This document shows positions 7,157 through 14,893 of a DNA stretch of 64,000 bases, one piece after another. The number at the start of each line of letters is the position of its first letter. The stretch's first letter is position 1. The position numbers were made by a program, and so were the translations under genes. The notes under the pieces were generated by a model that made no database searches, was not told the origin of the DNA, and was given only the letters and a program-made list of their open reading frames with translations. The stretch is taken from positions 434,001 through 498,000 of the forward strand of contig NZ_JACRSV010000002.1 in the NCBI RefSeq assembly GCF_014384905.1. Reading direction: 5' to 3'. The DNA is from Fumia xinanensis (lineage in GTDB: Bacteria > Bacillota > Clostridia > Oscillospirales > Ruminococcaceae).

Positions 7157-7816
7157 CTACAGCAGGCGGAAACGGTTCCGGTCAAAGGCCAATATCCCCT
7201 CGTCCCGCATCCGGCACAGCTGGGCGGACATGGCGCTGCGCTCCACCCCCAGGTAATCGGCCAGCTCCTGCCGGTTAAAGGGGATGGCAAACTCGCTTCG
7301 GCCTGCCTTTTTTGCCTCGCCGGACAGGTAGGCCATGAGTTTTTCCCGGGTAGTGCGCCGGGAGAGAAGGTCTAACTTGCCGCTGAGATAGAGGTTTTTC
7401 CGGGCCATGACCTGGAGCAGGTTTTCGATGAGCAGCCTGTGAAAACCGCATCCGCTGGGGCAGGGAGAGAGGATTTTTTTGCAGTCCAGCAACAGGATTT
7501 CACTTTTTTCGGTGGCGAAAACGCTGACCGGCGCGGAGGGCACCCCGGCGCAGGCGAAAGTCTCGGCAAAAAGTTCCCCAGGACCTAAGTGGGCAACGAT
7601 GTTGCGGTTTCCATAGTAGTCTTCCCGGACCACCTGAATTTTTCCCGACAGCACCACACCGATTGACTGTACCTTGGTTCCTTCCAGAAAAATCGCCTCG
7701 TTTTTTTGATAACAGGAAAATTGTGCGCCGAGGCATTGGAGCATCTGTTCCAAATCTCCTGGGGAAATTCCGGTAAAAAGAGACGTGTTCATCAAAGTTT
7801 CCTGAAATTTGAGCAT
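7157..7816 (-). CDS. Crp/Fnr-family transcriptional regulator
   Basis: 219 residues, ATG 7816 with AAAGGA upstream. The N-terminal cyclic-nucleotide-binding-like barrel (about 10-120: IFLEGTKVQSIGVVLSGKIQV, LGPGELFAE) is followed by a long helix and a C-terminal winged HTH (FAIPFNRQELADYLGVERSA, then MSAQLCRMRDEGIL). No N-terminal cysteine cluster of the FNR type is present. In Clostridia such proteins commonly neighbour redox genes such as hybrid cluster protein and ferredoxins; the divergent neighbour here is a ferredoxin-like protein. A role in nitrosative or redox stress is inferred from that pattern. Confidence 0.88.
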   Translation of the reverse strand: MLKFQETLMNTSLFTGISPGDLEQMLQCLGAQFSCYQKNEAIFLEGTKVQSIGVVLSGKIQVVREDYYGNRNIVAHLGPGELFAETFACAGVPSAPVSVFATEKSEILLLDCKKILSPCPSGCGFHRLLIENLLQVMARKNLYLSGKLDLLSRRTTREKLMAYLSGEAKKAGRSEFAIPFNRQELADYLGVERSAMSAQLCRMRDEGILAFDRNRFRLL

Positions 7817-7857
7817 AACGGTCCTTTCGTTGGAAAAACAACGGATTTTTTATTTTC

Positions 7858-7886
7858 ATTATAGTAAAATCAAGTCATCAAGTCAA
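7858..7886 (-). promoter_or_regulatory. Promoter of the Crp/Fnr gene
   Basis: On the minus strand TTGACT (7886-7881), 17 bp, TATAAT (7863-7858). The spacer and -35 region contain a direct repeat, TCAAGTCA-TCAAGTCA on the plus strand, a possible protein-binding site. Confidence 0.78.
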
Positions 7887-8016
7887 GGGTGATGTCCGGG
7901 CTAAGGCGGGCGCTTCGGGGGCGGGAACGGCTTTTCGGAGCATGGCCTCATCCAGAGCATTGCCGGAAAACGTAGAAAGTATGACTGTTTTGGTGAATTT
8001 TTAGGAGGAATCATAG

Positions 8017-8721
8017 ATGCTGAGAAAAATTATTCGGATCGACGAAGAAAAATGCAACGGCTGCGGCCTGTGCGCTGAGGCCTGCCACGAAGGGGCCATC
8101 GGCATGGTCGACGGAAAGGCGAAGTTGCTGCGAGACGATTACTGCGACGGGCTGGGGGACTGCCTGCCGGTCTGCCCCACGGGAGCCATCACCTTTGAGA
8201 AGCGGGAGGCGGCCGCCTACGACGAAGGGGCGGTCAAGGCCGCTATGGCGGAGAGGGAAGGGAAGAAAGCCCCTCTGCCCTGCGGCTGTCCCGGCAGCAA
8301 TTCCAAGGCCATCCGCCGGGAGGCGGCAAACACGGTACCCGCTGTCAGCGGGGCGGAGAGCATGCTGAATCAGTGGCCGGTGCAGATCAAGCTAGCCCCG
8401 GTGAACGCGCCGTACTTTGACGGAGCGAACCTGCTCATCGCGGCGGATTGCTCCGCCTACGCTTACGGGGATTTTCACCGGACGTTTATCAAGAATCGGA
8501 TCACCTTGATCGGCTGCCCCAAGCTGGACGAAGGGGATTACGCCGACAAACTGACAGCGATCCTCTCCCACAACGACGTGAAAAGCCTCACTGTCGTCCG
8601 GATGGAGGTGCCCTGCTGCGGCGGCATCGAACAGGCGGCCAAGCGGGCGCTTCAGCAAAGCGGGAAGTTCATCCCCTGGCAGGTGGTGACCATTTCCACC
8701 GACGGGCGGATTTTAGACTAG
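8017..8721 (+). CDS. Ferredoxin-like 4Fe-4S protein with C-terminal domain
   Basis: 234 residues, ATG 8017 after AGGAGGA. Residues 13-28 carry a full cluster motif (CNGCGLCAEACHEGAI). The second motif, CDGLGDCLPVCPTGAI, lacks the second cysteine of the usual CxxCxxC pattern, so the second cluster would have an unusual ligand or be incomplete. The rest (about 90-234) is a conserved domain of unknown function with further cysteines: CGCPG, AADCSAY, IGCPKLD and VPCCGGIEQ. Proteins of this type often lie beside Crp/Fnr regulators in anaerobes. It probably passes electrons; its partner is not in the window. Confidence 0.82.
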   Translation: MLRKIIRIDEEKCNGCGLCAEACHEGAIGMVDGKAKLLRDDYCDGLGDCLPVCPTGAITFEKREAAAYDEGAVKAAMAEREGKKAPLPCGCPGSNSKAIRREAANTVPAVSGAESMLNQWPVQIKLAPVNAPYFDGANLLIAADCSAYAYGDFHRTFIKNRITLIGCPKLDEGDYADKLTAILSHNDVKSLTVVRMEVPCCGGIEQAAKRALQQSGKFIPWQVVTISTDGRILD

Positions 8722-8734
8722 GAGAAAAGATGAA

Positions 8735-8764
8735 AAAACCGGCTGTCTTTTAACAGCCGGTTTT
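8735..8764. terminator. Bidirectional terminator
   Basis: A 12-bp stem, AAAACCGGCTGT with ACAGCCGGTTTT, loop CTTTTA. It separates the convergent ferredoxin-like and Dabb genes. Confidence 0.9.
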
Positions 8765-8773
8765 CCGCATTCA

Positions 8774-9070
8774 TTAAAGCTCGCAGTCAGTGACGGCACG
8801 GTCGGTGACCACTTTGTGGACAAACTCCTTCACCTTGACGTGGAGGGGATTTGTTTGGTAGGCATTCAGCGCCTCTTTGCTTTCAAACTCGCTGACGAGG
8901 CAGAGGTCCATGCCGCCGGGATTGAAATTCCTGCGGACTTCTGCCATGAGAAGGCCGTCCACCTTGCCGACGAGGGCCTCTAAGCCCTCCCGGATAACAG
9001 CGGCGTTCTGCTCTTTGGTCTTGCCTTCGGCTTCTTCTTTCAGGTTCCAGAAAACGATGTGTCGAATCAT
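8774..9070 (-). CDS. Dabb (stress-responsive alpha/beta barrel) domain protein
   Basis: 98 residues from ATG 9070, preceded by AGGAGG; an upstream in-frame ATG would overlap that site. The sequence MIRHIVFWNLKEEAEG, then VDGLLMAEVRRNFNP, then DLCLVSEFESKEALNAYQTNP, is typical of small ferredoxin-fold dimers of the Dabb family. These are mostly of unknown function, and some bind or cyclise small molecules. It is 14 bp downstream of the RING/DUF2628 gene on the same strand and probably cotranscribed. Confidence 0.88.
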   Translation of the reverse strand: MIRHIVFWNLKEEAEGKTKEQNAAVIREGLEALVGKVDGLLMAEVRRNFNPGGMDLCLVSEFESKEALNAYQTNPLHVKVKEFVHKVVTDRAVTDCEL

Positions 9071-9084
9071 AAAAATCCTCCTGA

Positions 9085-10065
9085 TCAATAGGGAATCGTG
9101 GCGAATACGTAAGCGATGGACGCGATAAACGACAAGACAAAGGGGATGACGATGCAGAGGATCAAAGCGAGTTTGGAGGTACCTCCCTTTGCCGAAAGAA
9201 TGGTGGAGTAGTCGGGGGCATCCCCATGCTGTTTTTTAAGTTTATGGACCCGCTTAAAGGTCCGCTGGGTATACAGCCGGTTCGCAAAGCCGCCGAACAG
9301 CCCTTTGACCACCCAGGAGAGCATGGAGCAGACCTGTGAAGCCAGCAGAAACGAGCTGGGCAGGTCGGGAATGGTGTCGGCTCCGGCCGTGACGGCTTGC
9401 ATCATCTGGAAAGAGGAAATGAGGGAGGGGATGCTCAATACAGCGGACACCACAAAGGCAAGAATGGCCATTCCCCACATTTTTCGATACATAAAATAAT
9501 AAAAGTCAAAGAAAAAAGCGCACCAGTTCCAGCCGCCGCCTTTTCCAGTTTTGGCCAGGGCCTTGAAGCGTGGAATGAAGTATGGGGTATTGTCCCGGAC
9601 ATAAAGGGCCAGGTCTTTGACCGGCAGGCCGTCTATTTCCTCATCGGGGCCTACGCCGCCGAAGGGGGTGGTATAAGGGTTATAGGCCATGAAGTTTGGG
9701 GGCGTCTGCTGGTAGGAACCATAGGGATTTTGGTTTACTCCGCCAGCGGGCGGAGTTTCACCGGGTTCCTGTTTATTAAGGTCGTTGCCGCAGACCTCAC
9801 AGAACAGCTTGTCGGGGGAGTTGAGCGTGCCGCATCGGCTGCACCGTTTGGAGGTGCTGCCATCATATTTTTCCTCGTCAGTCTGAATTTTGGGCGGCTG
9901 CCACTGCTCTCCCTTTTCATGGAGCAAAGTGAGAACGCATCCGCCGCTTTCCTTGGCGCATTCCTTGTGGTAGGGGGCGCCGCAGTCGGGACAGATGACG
10001 ATCTGGTCGGATTCGGTGAATTCTTTGTTACAGTAGGGGCAGTGGACGCCTTTGTATTTAAACAT
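9085..10065 (-). CDS. Membrane protein with RING-type zinc finger, zinc ribbon and DUF2628
   Basis: 326 residues, ATG 10065 after GGAGGG. Residues 9-45 form a prokaryotic RING-finger family 1 domain (CPYCNKEF, ICPDCGAPYHKECAKESGGC). Residues 72-97 are a zinc ribbon (KRCSRCGTLNSPDKLFCEVCGND). A Pro/Tyr/Asn-rich linker follows. The C-terminal half has DUF2628 character (WNWCAFFFDFYYFMYRKMW) and about three membrane spans, the last at 300-325. Such proteins are common in Firmicutes and of unknown function; the zinc fingers probably face the cytoplasm. A structured leader precedes the gene. Confidence 0.85.
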   Translation of the reverse strand: MFKYKGVHCPYCNKEFTESDQIVICPDCGAPYHKECAKESGGCVLTLLHEKGEQWQPPKIQTDEEKYDGSTSKRCSRCGTLNSPDKLFCEVCGNDLNKQEPGETPPAGGVNQNPYGSYQQTPPNFMAYNPYTTPFGGVGPDEEIDGLPVKDLALYVRDNTPYFIPRFKALAKTGKGGGWNWCAFFFDFYYFMYRKMWGMAILAFVVSAVLSIPSLISSFQMMQAVTAGADTIPDLPSSFLLASQVCSMLSWVVKGLFGGFANRLYTQRTFKRVHKLKKQHGDAPDYSTILSAKGGTSKLALILCIVIPFVLSFIASIAYVFATIPY

Positions 10066-10214
10066 TGTAACCCTCCAATGGTGAAAAAATTCTTTTCCTG
10101 TCTGTCGTAGAATTTTTATCTATGCTGTTTTGACTATTGTGACAATGATTCACAAAAAAGTTTTGCTGTGTAAAACTTCGCATCACAGATGCTGGCACAC
10201 AAAGTGTGCCATTT
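10066..10214 (-). promoter_or_regulatory. Structured 5' leader of the RING/DUF2628 gene
   Basis: The transcript is expected to begin near 10214 and carry about 150 nt before the start codon. It opens with hairpin GGCACAC-TTT-GTGTGCC (10210-10194). A second hairpin, AAGTTTT-ACACAGC-AAAACTT (10178-10158), is followed by a run of U, like a small terminator. Further down is the near-palindrome TTGTGA-N7-TCACAA. No known riboswitch class is recognised; attenuation is a hypothesis. Confidence 0.4.
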
Positions 10215-10220
10215 GTGGAT

Positions 10221-10249
10221 ATTATAGCATATTGCTTCCTTTTTATCAA
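10221..10249 (-). promoter_or_regulatory. Promoter of the RING/DUF2628 gene
   Basis: Minus strand TTGATA (10249-10244), 17 bp, TATAAT (10226-10221). Confidence 0.75.
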
Positions 10250-10256
10250 ACAAATC

Positions 10257-10285
10257 TTTACAGAACCCAAAATCTCGATTATAAT
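10257..10285 (+). promoter_or_regulatory. Promoter of prfB
   Basis: TTTACA (10257-10262), 17 bp, TATAAT (10280-10285), 42 bp before the start codon. It is back-to-back with the minus-strand promoter. Confidence 0.75.
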
Positions 10286-10326
10286 AGATAAGATAACGAG
10301 CAACACTGTGAGACGGAGGAACCTAA

Positions 10327-11442
10327 ATGCTTCAATTTGAAGAAGAAAAGCTGGCCCTGAGGGCCCTGAAACCGGAGCTGGATGAATTGGCGTCAGCTCT
10401 GGGGATAGAAAATGTGAAAAAAGAAGTGGCCCAGTTGGAGCAACAGGCCGCTGCGCCGGATTTCTGGGACGACACCGAAAACTCCCAGAAAGTCCTGAAA
10501 AAAACCGGCGCGCTTAAGGCGGTTTTAGATAGCTACAGCGGTTTAGTGAGCCTTTACGAGGATGCTGAGACCATGTTTGAAATGGCGGAGGAGGACGAGG
10601 ACGAAGGAATGCTCGCTGAAACCGCCCAGATGGTCCAGTCGCTTGAAGCTGGCATCGAGGCCCAGAAGCTCAGCACCTTGCTTTCCGGGGAATTCGACAG
10701 TAAAAACGCCATCCTCACCTTCCACGCGGGGGCCGGCGGCACCGAGGCCCAGGATTGGGTGGAAATGCTCTATCGGATGTACTGCCGTTGGGCGGAGCGT
10801 CACGCATTTAAGGTGACGGTTCTCGACATTCTCGACGGCGACGAGGCAGGTATTAAGAGCGTTTCGATCCTCATCGAGGGGTTAAACGCCTATGGGTACC
10901 TGAAATCCGAAATTGGTGTACACCGGCTCGTCCGGGTGTCGCCCTTCGACTCGTCGGGGCGGCGGCACACATCCTTCGCTTCGCTGGAGGTCATGCCGGA
11001 AATCGACGATGACATCCAGATCGATATTCGTCCAGAGGATCTGAAAATGGACGTTTACCGTTCCAGCGGCGCTGGCGGGCAAAAGGTCAACAAGACGTCC
11101 TCTGCTGTGCGGCTCACCCATATTCCCACGGGTATTGTCACTTCCTGCCAAACCGAGCGCAGCCAGTTCCAGAATAAAGACATGGCGTTAAAAATGCTTA
11201 AATCGAAGCTCTACGAGATTAAGGAGCGGGAGCACCTGGAGAAAATTGAGGATATCCGCGGTGACCAAAAGGAAATCGCCTGGGGCGCGCAGATCAGGTC
11301 CTACGTCTTTATGCCTTATACCCTGGTCAAAGACCACCGGACCGGATTCGAGATGGGAAATGTGAACGCCGTCATGGACGGGGATCTGGACGGCTTCATC
11401 AACGCGTATCTCAAGGCGCTCGCCCATGGGGAACTGCAATAA
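10327..11442 (+). CDS. prfB: Peptide chain release factor 2
   Basis: 371 residues, ATG 10327 with GGAGGA. RF2 recognises UGA and UAA stop codons on the ribosome and triggers peptide release. The recognition motif SPF appears in RVSPFDSSGRRHTS and the catalytic GGQ in SSGAGGQKVNKTSSA. The reading frame is continuous from the start, so the programmed +1 frameshift found in many bacterial prfB genes is absent here. Length is normal for the family. The last 29 bp and the downstream terminator are duplicated at 12313-12386. Confidence 0.96.
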   Translation: MLQFEEEKLALRALKPELDELASALGIENVKKEVAQLEQQAAAPDFWDDTENSQKVLKKTGALKAVLDSYSGLVSLYEDAETMFEMAEEDEDEGMLAETAQMVQSLEAGIEAQKLSTLLSGEFDSKNAILTFHAGAGGTEAQDWVEMLYRMYCRWAERHAFKVTVLDILDGDEAGIKSVSILIEGLNAYGYLKSEIGVHRLVRVSPFDSSGRRHTSFASLEVMPEIDDDIQIDIRPEDLKMDVYRSSGAGGQKVNKTSSAVRLTHIPTGIVTSCQTERSQFQNKDMALKMLKSKLYEIKEREHLEKIEDIRGDQKEIAWGAQIRSYVFMPYTLVKDHRTGFEMGNVNAVMDGDLDGFINAYLKALAHGELQ

Positions 11443-11487
11443 AGGATTTATGGCATATTTAAAGGGAGGTTGCGGATCACAACCTCC
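11414..11487 (+). repeat. Direct repeat, copy 1 (prfB 3' end plus terminator)
   Basis: 74 bp covering the last codons of prfB, its stop codon and most of its terminator. It differs from copy 2 (12313-12386) at three positions only. The unit length from copy 1 to copy 2 is 899 bp, with one methyltransferase gene between. Confidence 0.92.
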
Positions 11488-11492
11488 TTTTG
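11458..11492 (+). terminator. Terminator of prfB, copy 1
   Basis: AAAGGGAGGTTG pairs with CAACCTCCTTT with one G.T pair, followed by a broken T-run. It is weaker than the downstream copy. Confidence 0.75.
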
Positions 11493-11517
11493 TGTTTTCC
11501 CAAAGGAGTGAAAAAAT

Positions 11518-12306
11518 ATGGCTGTCATTGAAGGATTGGAAGGAACGTTTGACTCTGTCGCTTCTACCTATGCCAAATTGCGCCCAGGATATCTGAACGA
11601 ATTGTATCAGGACATTTTCGGCTTTATTCCAATCGGAGAAGCAAGCAATGTGGTTGAAATAGGAATCGGAGGAGGGCAGGCGACGCTGCCGATTTTGCAG
11701 ACAGGCTGTACCTTGACAGCTGTTGAGTACGGCGAACATTTTTCTGAGATATGCAGGGAGAAATTTAAGAATTTTCCGAAATTTTCCGTCGTCACGGGAA
11801 AATTTGAAGAAGTGGATTTTCAGGAGGAATCCTGTGACCTTATATTTTCCGCCTCCGCCTTTCATTGGATACCGGAGGAAGTTGGGTATCGAAAGGTTTT
11901 TTCCATGCTGAAAAAGGGCGGGGCGTTTGCCCGGTTTGCCAATCATCCCTTCGAGGACAAGGGGCGGCCAAAACTGGCTGATGAGATACAAAAGCTGTAT
12001 CGGGTTTATATGCCCGCTTCCTCCAGGCCGGTGGAGTATAGTGAAGAAATGTCAAAAGCAAGGGCAGAAATTGCATCCCAATACGGTTTTGAGGACGTGA
12101 AATACAGGCTGTATCATAGGACGAGGACGTTTTCCGCGAAGGAGTATGTTGCCCTGCTGGGAACCTATTCCGACCATATCGCATTGGAACAGCAGAAAAG
12201 AGGGGAATTTTTCTCCAAGATCGAACAGGTTATCAACGTCTGCGGCGGTGAGATCACGTTATACGACACCATGGATTTGCAGCTGGCGCGGAAAAATCGG
12301 TCCTAA
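11518..12306 (+). CDS. Class I SAM-dependent methyltransferase
   Basis: 262 residues, ATG 11518 after AAAGGAG. The SAM-binding motif I is NVVEIGIGGGQATLPI (44-59), followed by an acidic position (AVEYG) and the SASAFHWIPEEVGYRKVFSML segment, typical of the methyltransferase 11/25 domain group. Substrate unknown; similar proteins methylate small molecules. The gene is richer in A and T than prfB and lies precisely between two 74-bp copies of the prfB 3' end. This looks like insertion or duplication next to prfB and suggests horizontal gain. Confidence 0.88.
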   Translation: MAVIEGLEGTFDSVASTYAKLRPGYLNELYQDIFGFIPIGEASNVVEIGIGGGQATLPILQTGCTLTAVEYGEHFSEICREKFKNFPKFSVVTGKFEEVDFQEESCDLIFSASAFHWIPEEVGYRKVFSMLKKGGAFARFANHPFEDKGRPKLADEIQKLYRVYMPASSRPVEYSEEMSKARAEIASQYGFEDVKYRLYHRTRTFSAKEYVALLGTYSDHIALEQQKRGEFFSKIEQVINVCGGEITLYDTMDLQLARKNRS

Positions 12307-12312
12307 ATCGGG

Positions 12313-12386
12313 AGGCGCTCGCCCACGGGGAACTGCTATAAAGGATTTACGGCATATTTAAAGGGAGGTTGCGGATCACAACCTCC
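12313..12386 (+). repeat. Direct repeat, copy 2 (displaced prfB 3' end)
   Basis: Matches 11414-11487 at 71 of 74 positions. It lies six bases after the methyltransferase stop. It includes a relic of the prfB coding end followed by the better-formed terminator, as expected if this was the original prfB tail. Confidence 0.92.
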
Positions 12387-12393
12387 CTTTTTT
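12358..12393. terminator. Terminator, copy 2, between convergent methyltransferase and MATE genes
   Basis: A perfect 12-bp stem, AAAGGGAGGTTG with CAACCTCCCTTT, followed by more T. It also serves as terminator for the minus-strand MATE gene. Confidence 0.88.
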
Positions 12394-12449
12394 GACCGCG
12401 TATCCTGATAAAGCAAATGATGTTTGGCAGGGCGCCGTCCAGCATGTTT

Positions 12450-13814
12450 TTATAGATACTGCTTATGGGGAAGCCATTTCTCCCCGTGAAATCTGTGCCG
12501 GAAAGCCAGCGTTTTGATGGCCCACTCCACGCACATGCCGATCCACACGCCCTGGATGCCAAGTTTCAGCGGAATTGCCAGCAGGTAGCCGAACCCGACC
12601 CGGATCACCCACATGGTCACCAGGGAGAAGTAGGACGAATAGGAAGCGTCTCCAGCCGACCGCATAATAGCCGGCAGCGTGTTGGATGCCGGCCAGAAAA
12701 AGGGCATGCAGACCGCTGCGATAGCCAACACGCTGTAAATCATGGACACGGTGTTGGCGGGTGCCTGATACATTTTCAGAATCAGCGGCATCAGCGGCAG
12801 GCCAATCACCAGCGAAACCACAGTCAATACCGTGCACAGCCACATCATCGATTTTCCGTAGCGCCGGGCCAGTCCATTGTCCCCCGCGCCGATGCACTGG
12901 CCAACTACCGTGATCGCCAGCGTTCCCACGGCGGCAGGAGCCGCATAAAGCAGGGAAAAGGTGGAGTTGGCCACGGCGTTTGCCGCCACGCTCACTGTTC
13001 CCAGCTTTGCGATATAAATCTGCACCAGCATGGAGCCGCCGTTCATAAAAATCTGTTCCATCCCATAGGGAATGCCGATGCGGAACATCTCCTTCAAAAT
13101 CTTTTTATCCAGCTGAAAAATGTGCCGCGCCTTCACCCGTAGGATGCTTTTGGGGGACAGCAGCATCCACATAGCCGCCCCGGCGCCTACAAGACGGGCC
13201 AGGTTCAGCGACAGGGCGCTTCCCATAATATCTAGGCGCATCAGATTAATAAAAACAAAGCTTGCCCCAAAGTGCAGCAGATTGATCAAAATCGTCAGGT
13301 GCAGGCAGCATCTTGTCTCTCCCAGTCCCCGGAACACCGCAAAGCCGCTCATATATACGGCTAGGAAAATCATCGAAATGGCGATGCCGATCAAATACTG
13401 CTCCGCTTTTTGAAGTACGGTTTCATCCACGCCGCCAAACAACATATGTACCAGCGGATCTGCAAACACTACCAGAACCGTGCAGGCGATAATGGCAGAC
13501 AGGGGCGTTACCAGCATCAGCTGCCCTGCGGCCTTTTTCATCCCCTCAAGGTCCCCTTTTCCCTTAAACTGGGCCACTACCACGGTGCCGCCTGCCGAGA
13601 CCGCGTTGTAAACTGCATGAATCATCATGTACAGCGGACTGACAAGGCTTACTGCCGACACGGATTCTTGGCTGGAGGAGCTGATCATAGCGGTCGTGAG
13701 AACACCGATGCCGCACACGAAAAAGGAATCTATAATCAGCGGCGCCAACATGGAAAAAATCTGCTTTGTGCTGAATAATGAGCTGTCAAATTTTTTGCTG
13801 AAAAACTCTTTCAT
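12450..13814 (-). CDS. MATE-family multidrug efflux transporter
   Basis: 454 residues from ATG 13814, chosen over an in-frame TTG six bases upstream because the GGGAG site is better spaced. It is highly hydrophobic with about twelve predicted spans in two similar halves. Family marks include SPLYMMIHAVYNAVSAGGTVVVAQ in the first half and AVGTLAITVVGQCIGAGD in the second. MATE proteins export drugs or metabolites in exchange for Na+ or H+. Substrate unknown. It is a single-gene unit with its own promoter. Confidence 0.93.
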   Translation of the reverse strand: MKEFFSKKFDSSLFSTKQIFSMLAPLIIDSFFVCGIGVLTTAMISSSSQESVSAVSLVSPLYMMIHAVYNAVSAGGTVVVAQFKGKGDLEGMKKAAGQLMLVTPLSAIIACTVLVVFADPLVHMLFGGVDETVLQKAEQYLIGIAISMIFLAVYMSGFAVFRGLGETRCCLHLTILINLLHFGASFVFINLMRLDIMGSALSLNLARLVGAGAAMWMLLSPKSILRVKARHIFQLDKKILKEMFRIGIPYGMEQIFMNGGSMLVQIYIAKLGTVSVAANAVANSTFSLLYAAPAAVGTLAITVVGQCIGAGDNGLARRYGKSMMWLCTVLTVVSLVIGLPLMPLILKMYQAPANTVSMIYSVLAIAAVCMPFFWPASNTLPAIMRSAGDASYSSYFSLVTMWVIRVGFGYLLAIPLKLGIQGVWIGMCVEWAIKTLAFRHRFHGEKWLPHKQYL

Positions 13815-13860
13815 AATCAAAGGCTCCCTTTTTTCGGCTTCCTTTTTATGCCTATCCTTT

Positions 13861-13888
13861 AATATAGCAGAACCTTTTAAAAAAACAA
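13861..13888 (-). promoter_or_regulatory. Promoter of the MATE gene
   Basis: Minus strand TTGTTT (13888-13883), 16 bp, TATATT (13866-13861). Confidence 0.5.
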
Positions 13889-13954
13889 GTACCTGACACG
13901 ATATTTTATTATTTTTTGGGGAATTTTTAAATCAGTCTGAAATTTTTGAACATC

Positions 13955-13994
13955 AGAAAAAAATCCCACCGGAAACCATGTCCCCGATGGGATT
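13955..13994 (-). terminator. Terminator of the cytidylate-kinase-like gene
   Basis: On the minus strand AATCCCATCGG (13994-13984) pairs with CCGGTGGGATT (13972-13962) with one G.T pair, followed by TTTTT. Confidence 0.88.
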
Positions 13995-14021
13995 CTGAAG
14001 CTCGTATGAATGCTGCACCGT

Positions 14022-14657
14022 TTATTTTGCAGGGCCTAATGTCTTCCGCTCGATGAAGTGCCGCAGAACATCCACTGTGCTGTCGATGCCGATGGCGGCG
14101 CTGTTGACGCAGAGATCATAGTTTTCCGCCAGGCCCCAGCGCAAATTGGTATAAAAATTATAGTAGTTGGCCCGCTTTTTATCGAGTTTTTGGATGTTGT
14201 CCTCAGCCTTTTCACTTTCCATGCCATAGACGGTAGTGGCCCGGTCCACCCGGCTCTGCAGGTCAGCGTAAATGTAAAAATTGAGGCACCGGGGGCGCTC
14301 TTTCAGCACGTAGTCAGCGCAGCGGCCCACGATGACGCAGGGGCCTTCCGCTGCCACCTTGCGGATGATCTCCGACTGAATGAGGAACACCTTGTCGTTT
14401 AAGGGAAGCTCCGCCATACCTGTCATTCCGTGGAGCAGATAGGAATTCATCGACAGGGTATAGAGCAGGCTGTTAGTGGCTCGTTCGTCCGCCTTTTCAA
14501 AAATTTCCCTGCTGTAGCCGCTCTGCTGAGCCGCCATGGTGATAAGCTCTTTATCGTAAAAGGGAATCTCTAAACTTTCGGCCAGCTTTTTGCCGATGAG
14601 GCGGCCTCCGCTGCCGAACTGCCTGCTGATTGTGATGACGTAGTTGGTTTTTGCCAT
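14022..14657 (-). CDS. Cytidylate kinase-like family protein
   Basis: 211 residues, ATG 14657. The N-terminus reads VITISRQFGSGGRLIGKKLAE, a P-loop of the cytidylate-kinase-like group, followed by IPFYDKELI. The middle contains CVIVGRCADYVL and LNFYIYADLQSRVDR. These proteins are common in gut Clostridia and differ from the housekeeping Cmk. They probably phosphorylate a nucleotide-like substrate, but the substrate is not established. It forms a single-gene unit with a clear promoter and terminator. Confidence 0.88.
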   Translation of the reverse strand: MAKTNYVITISRQFGSGGRLIGKKLAESLEIPFYDKELITMAAQQSGYSREIFEKADERATNSLLYTLSMNSYLLHGMTGMAELPLNDKVFLIQSEIIRKVAAEGPCVIVGRCADYVLKERPRCLNFYIYADLQSRVDRATTVYGMESEKAEDNIQKLDKKRANYYNFYTNLRWGLAENYDLCVNSAAIGIDSTVDVLRHFIERKTLGPAK

Positions 14658-14708
14658 AGGGATTGCTCCTTCCGTTGATGGAATAATTGCATAGTTTGTT
14701 CTATTTAT

Positions 14709-14737
14709 ATTATGATACTTTTGTGCAAAAACGTCAA
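14709..14737 (-). promoter_or_regulatory. Promoter of the cytidylate-kinase-like gene
   Basis: Minus strand TTGACG (14737-14732), 17 bp, CATAAT (14714-14709). Confidence 0.68.
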
Positions 14738-14843
14738 GAGAAAACGGGATATTTGGTTGGAAAAAAATGGTACAATATTTTAAAAGGCGGCGGAGAAGGA
14801 TGCTGCGAGATGGTAATGCCCTCCTGAAGAGGACAGATTTCCT

Positions 14844-14872
14844 TTGAGTTCGCGGGAAAAATAGAGTATAAT
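14844..14872 (+). promoter_or_regulatory. Promoter of the PAP2 gene
   Basis: TTGAGT (14844-14849), 17 bp, TATAAT (14867-14872), 21 bp before the start codon, giving a very short leader. Confidence 0.7.
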
Positions 14873-14893
14873 GCTACCAAGGGGGATGGATGT

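Noticed and set aside
10327..10420. Possible programmed +1 frameshift in prfB
   Set aside because: The coding frame is open from a well-placed ATG to the end, with no in-frame TGA near codon 25, so no recoding is needed.
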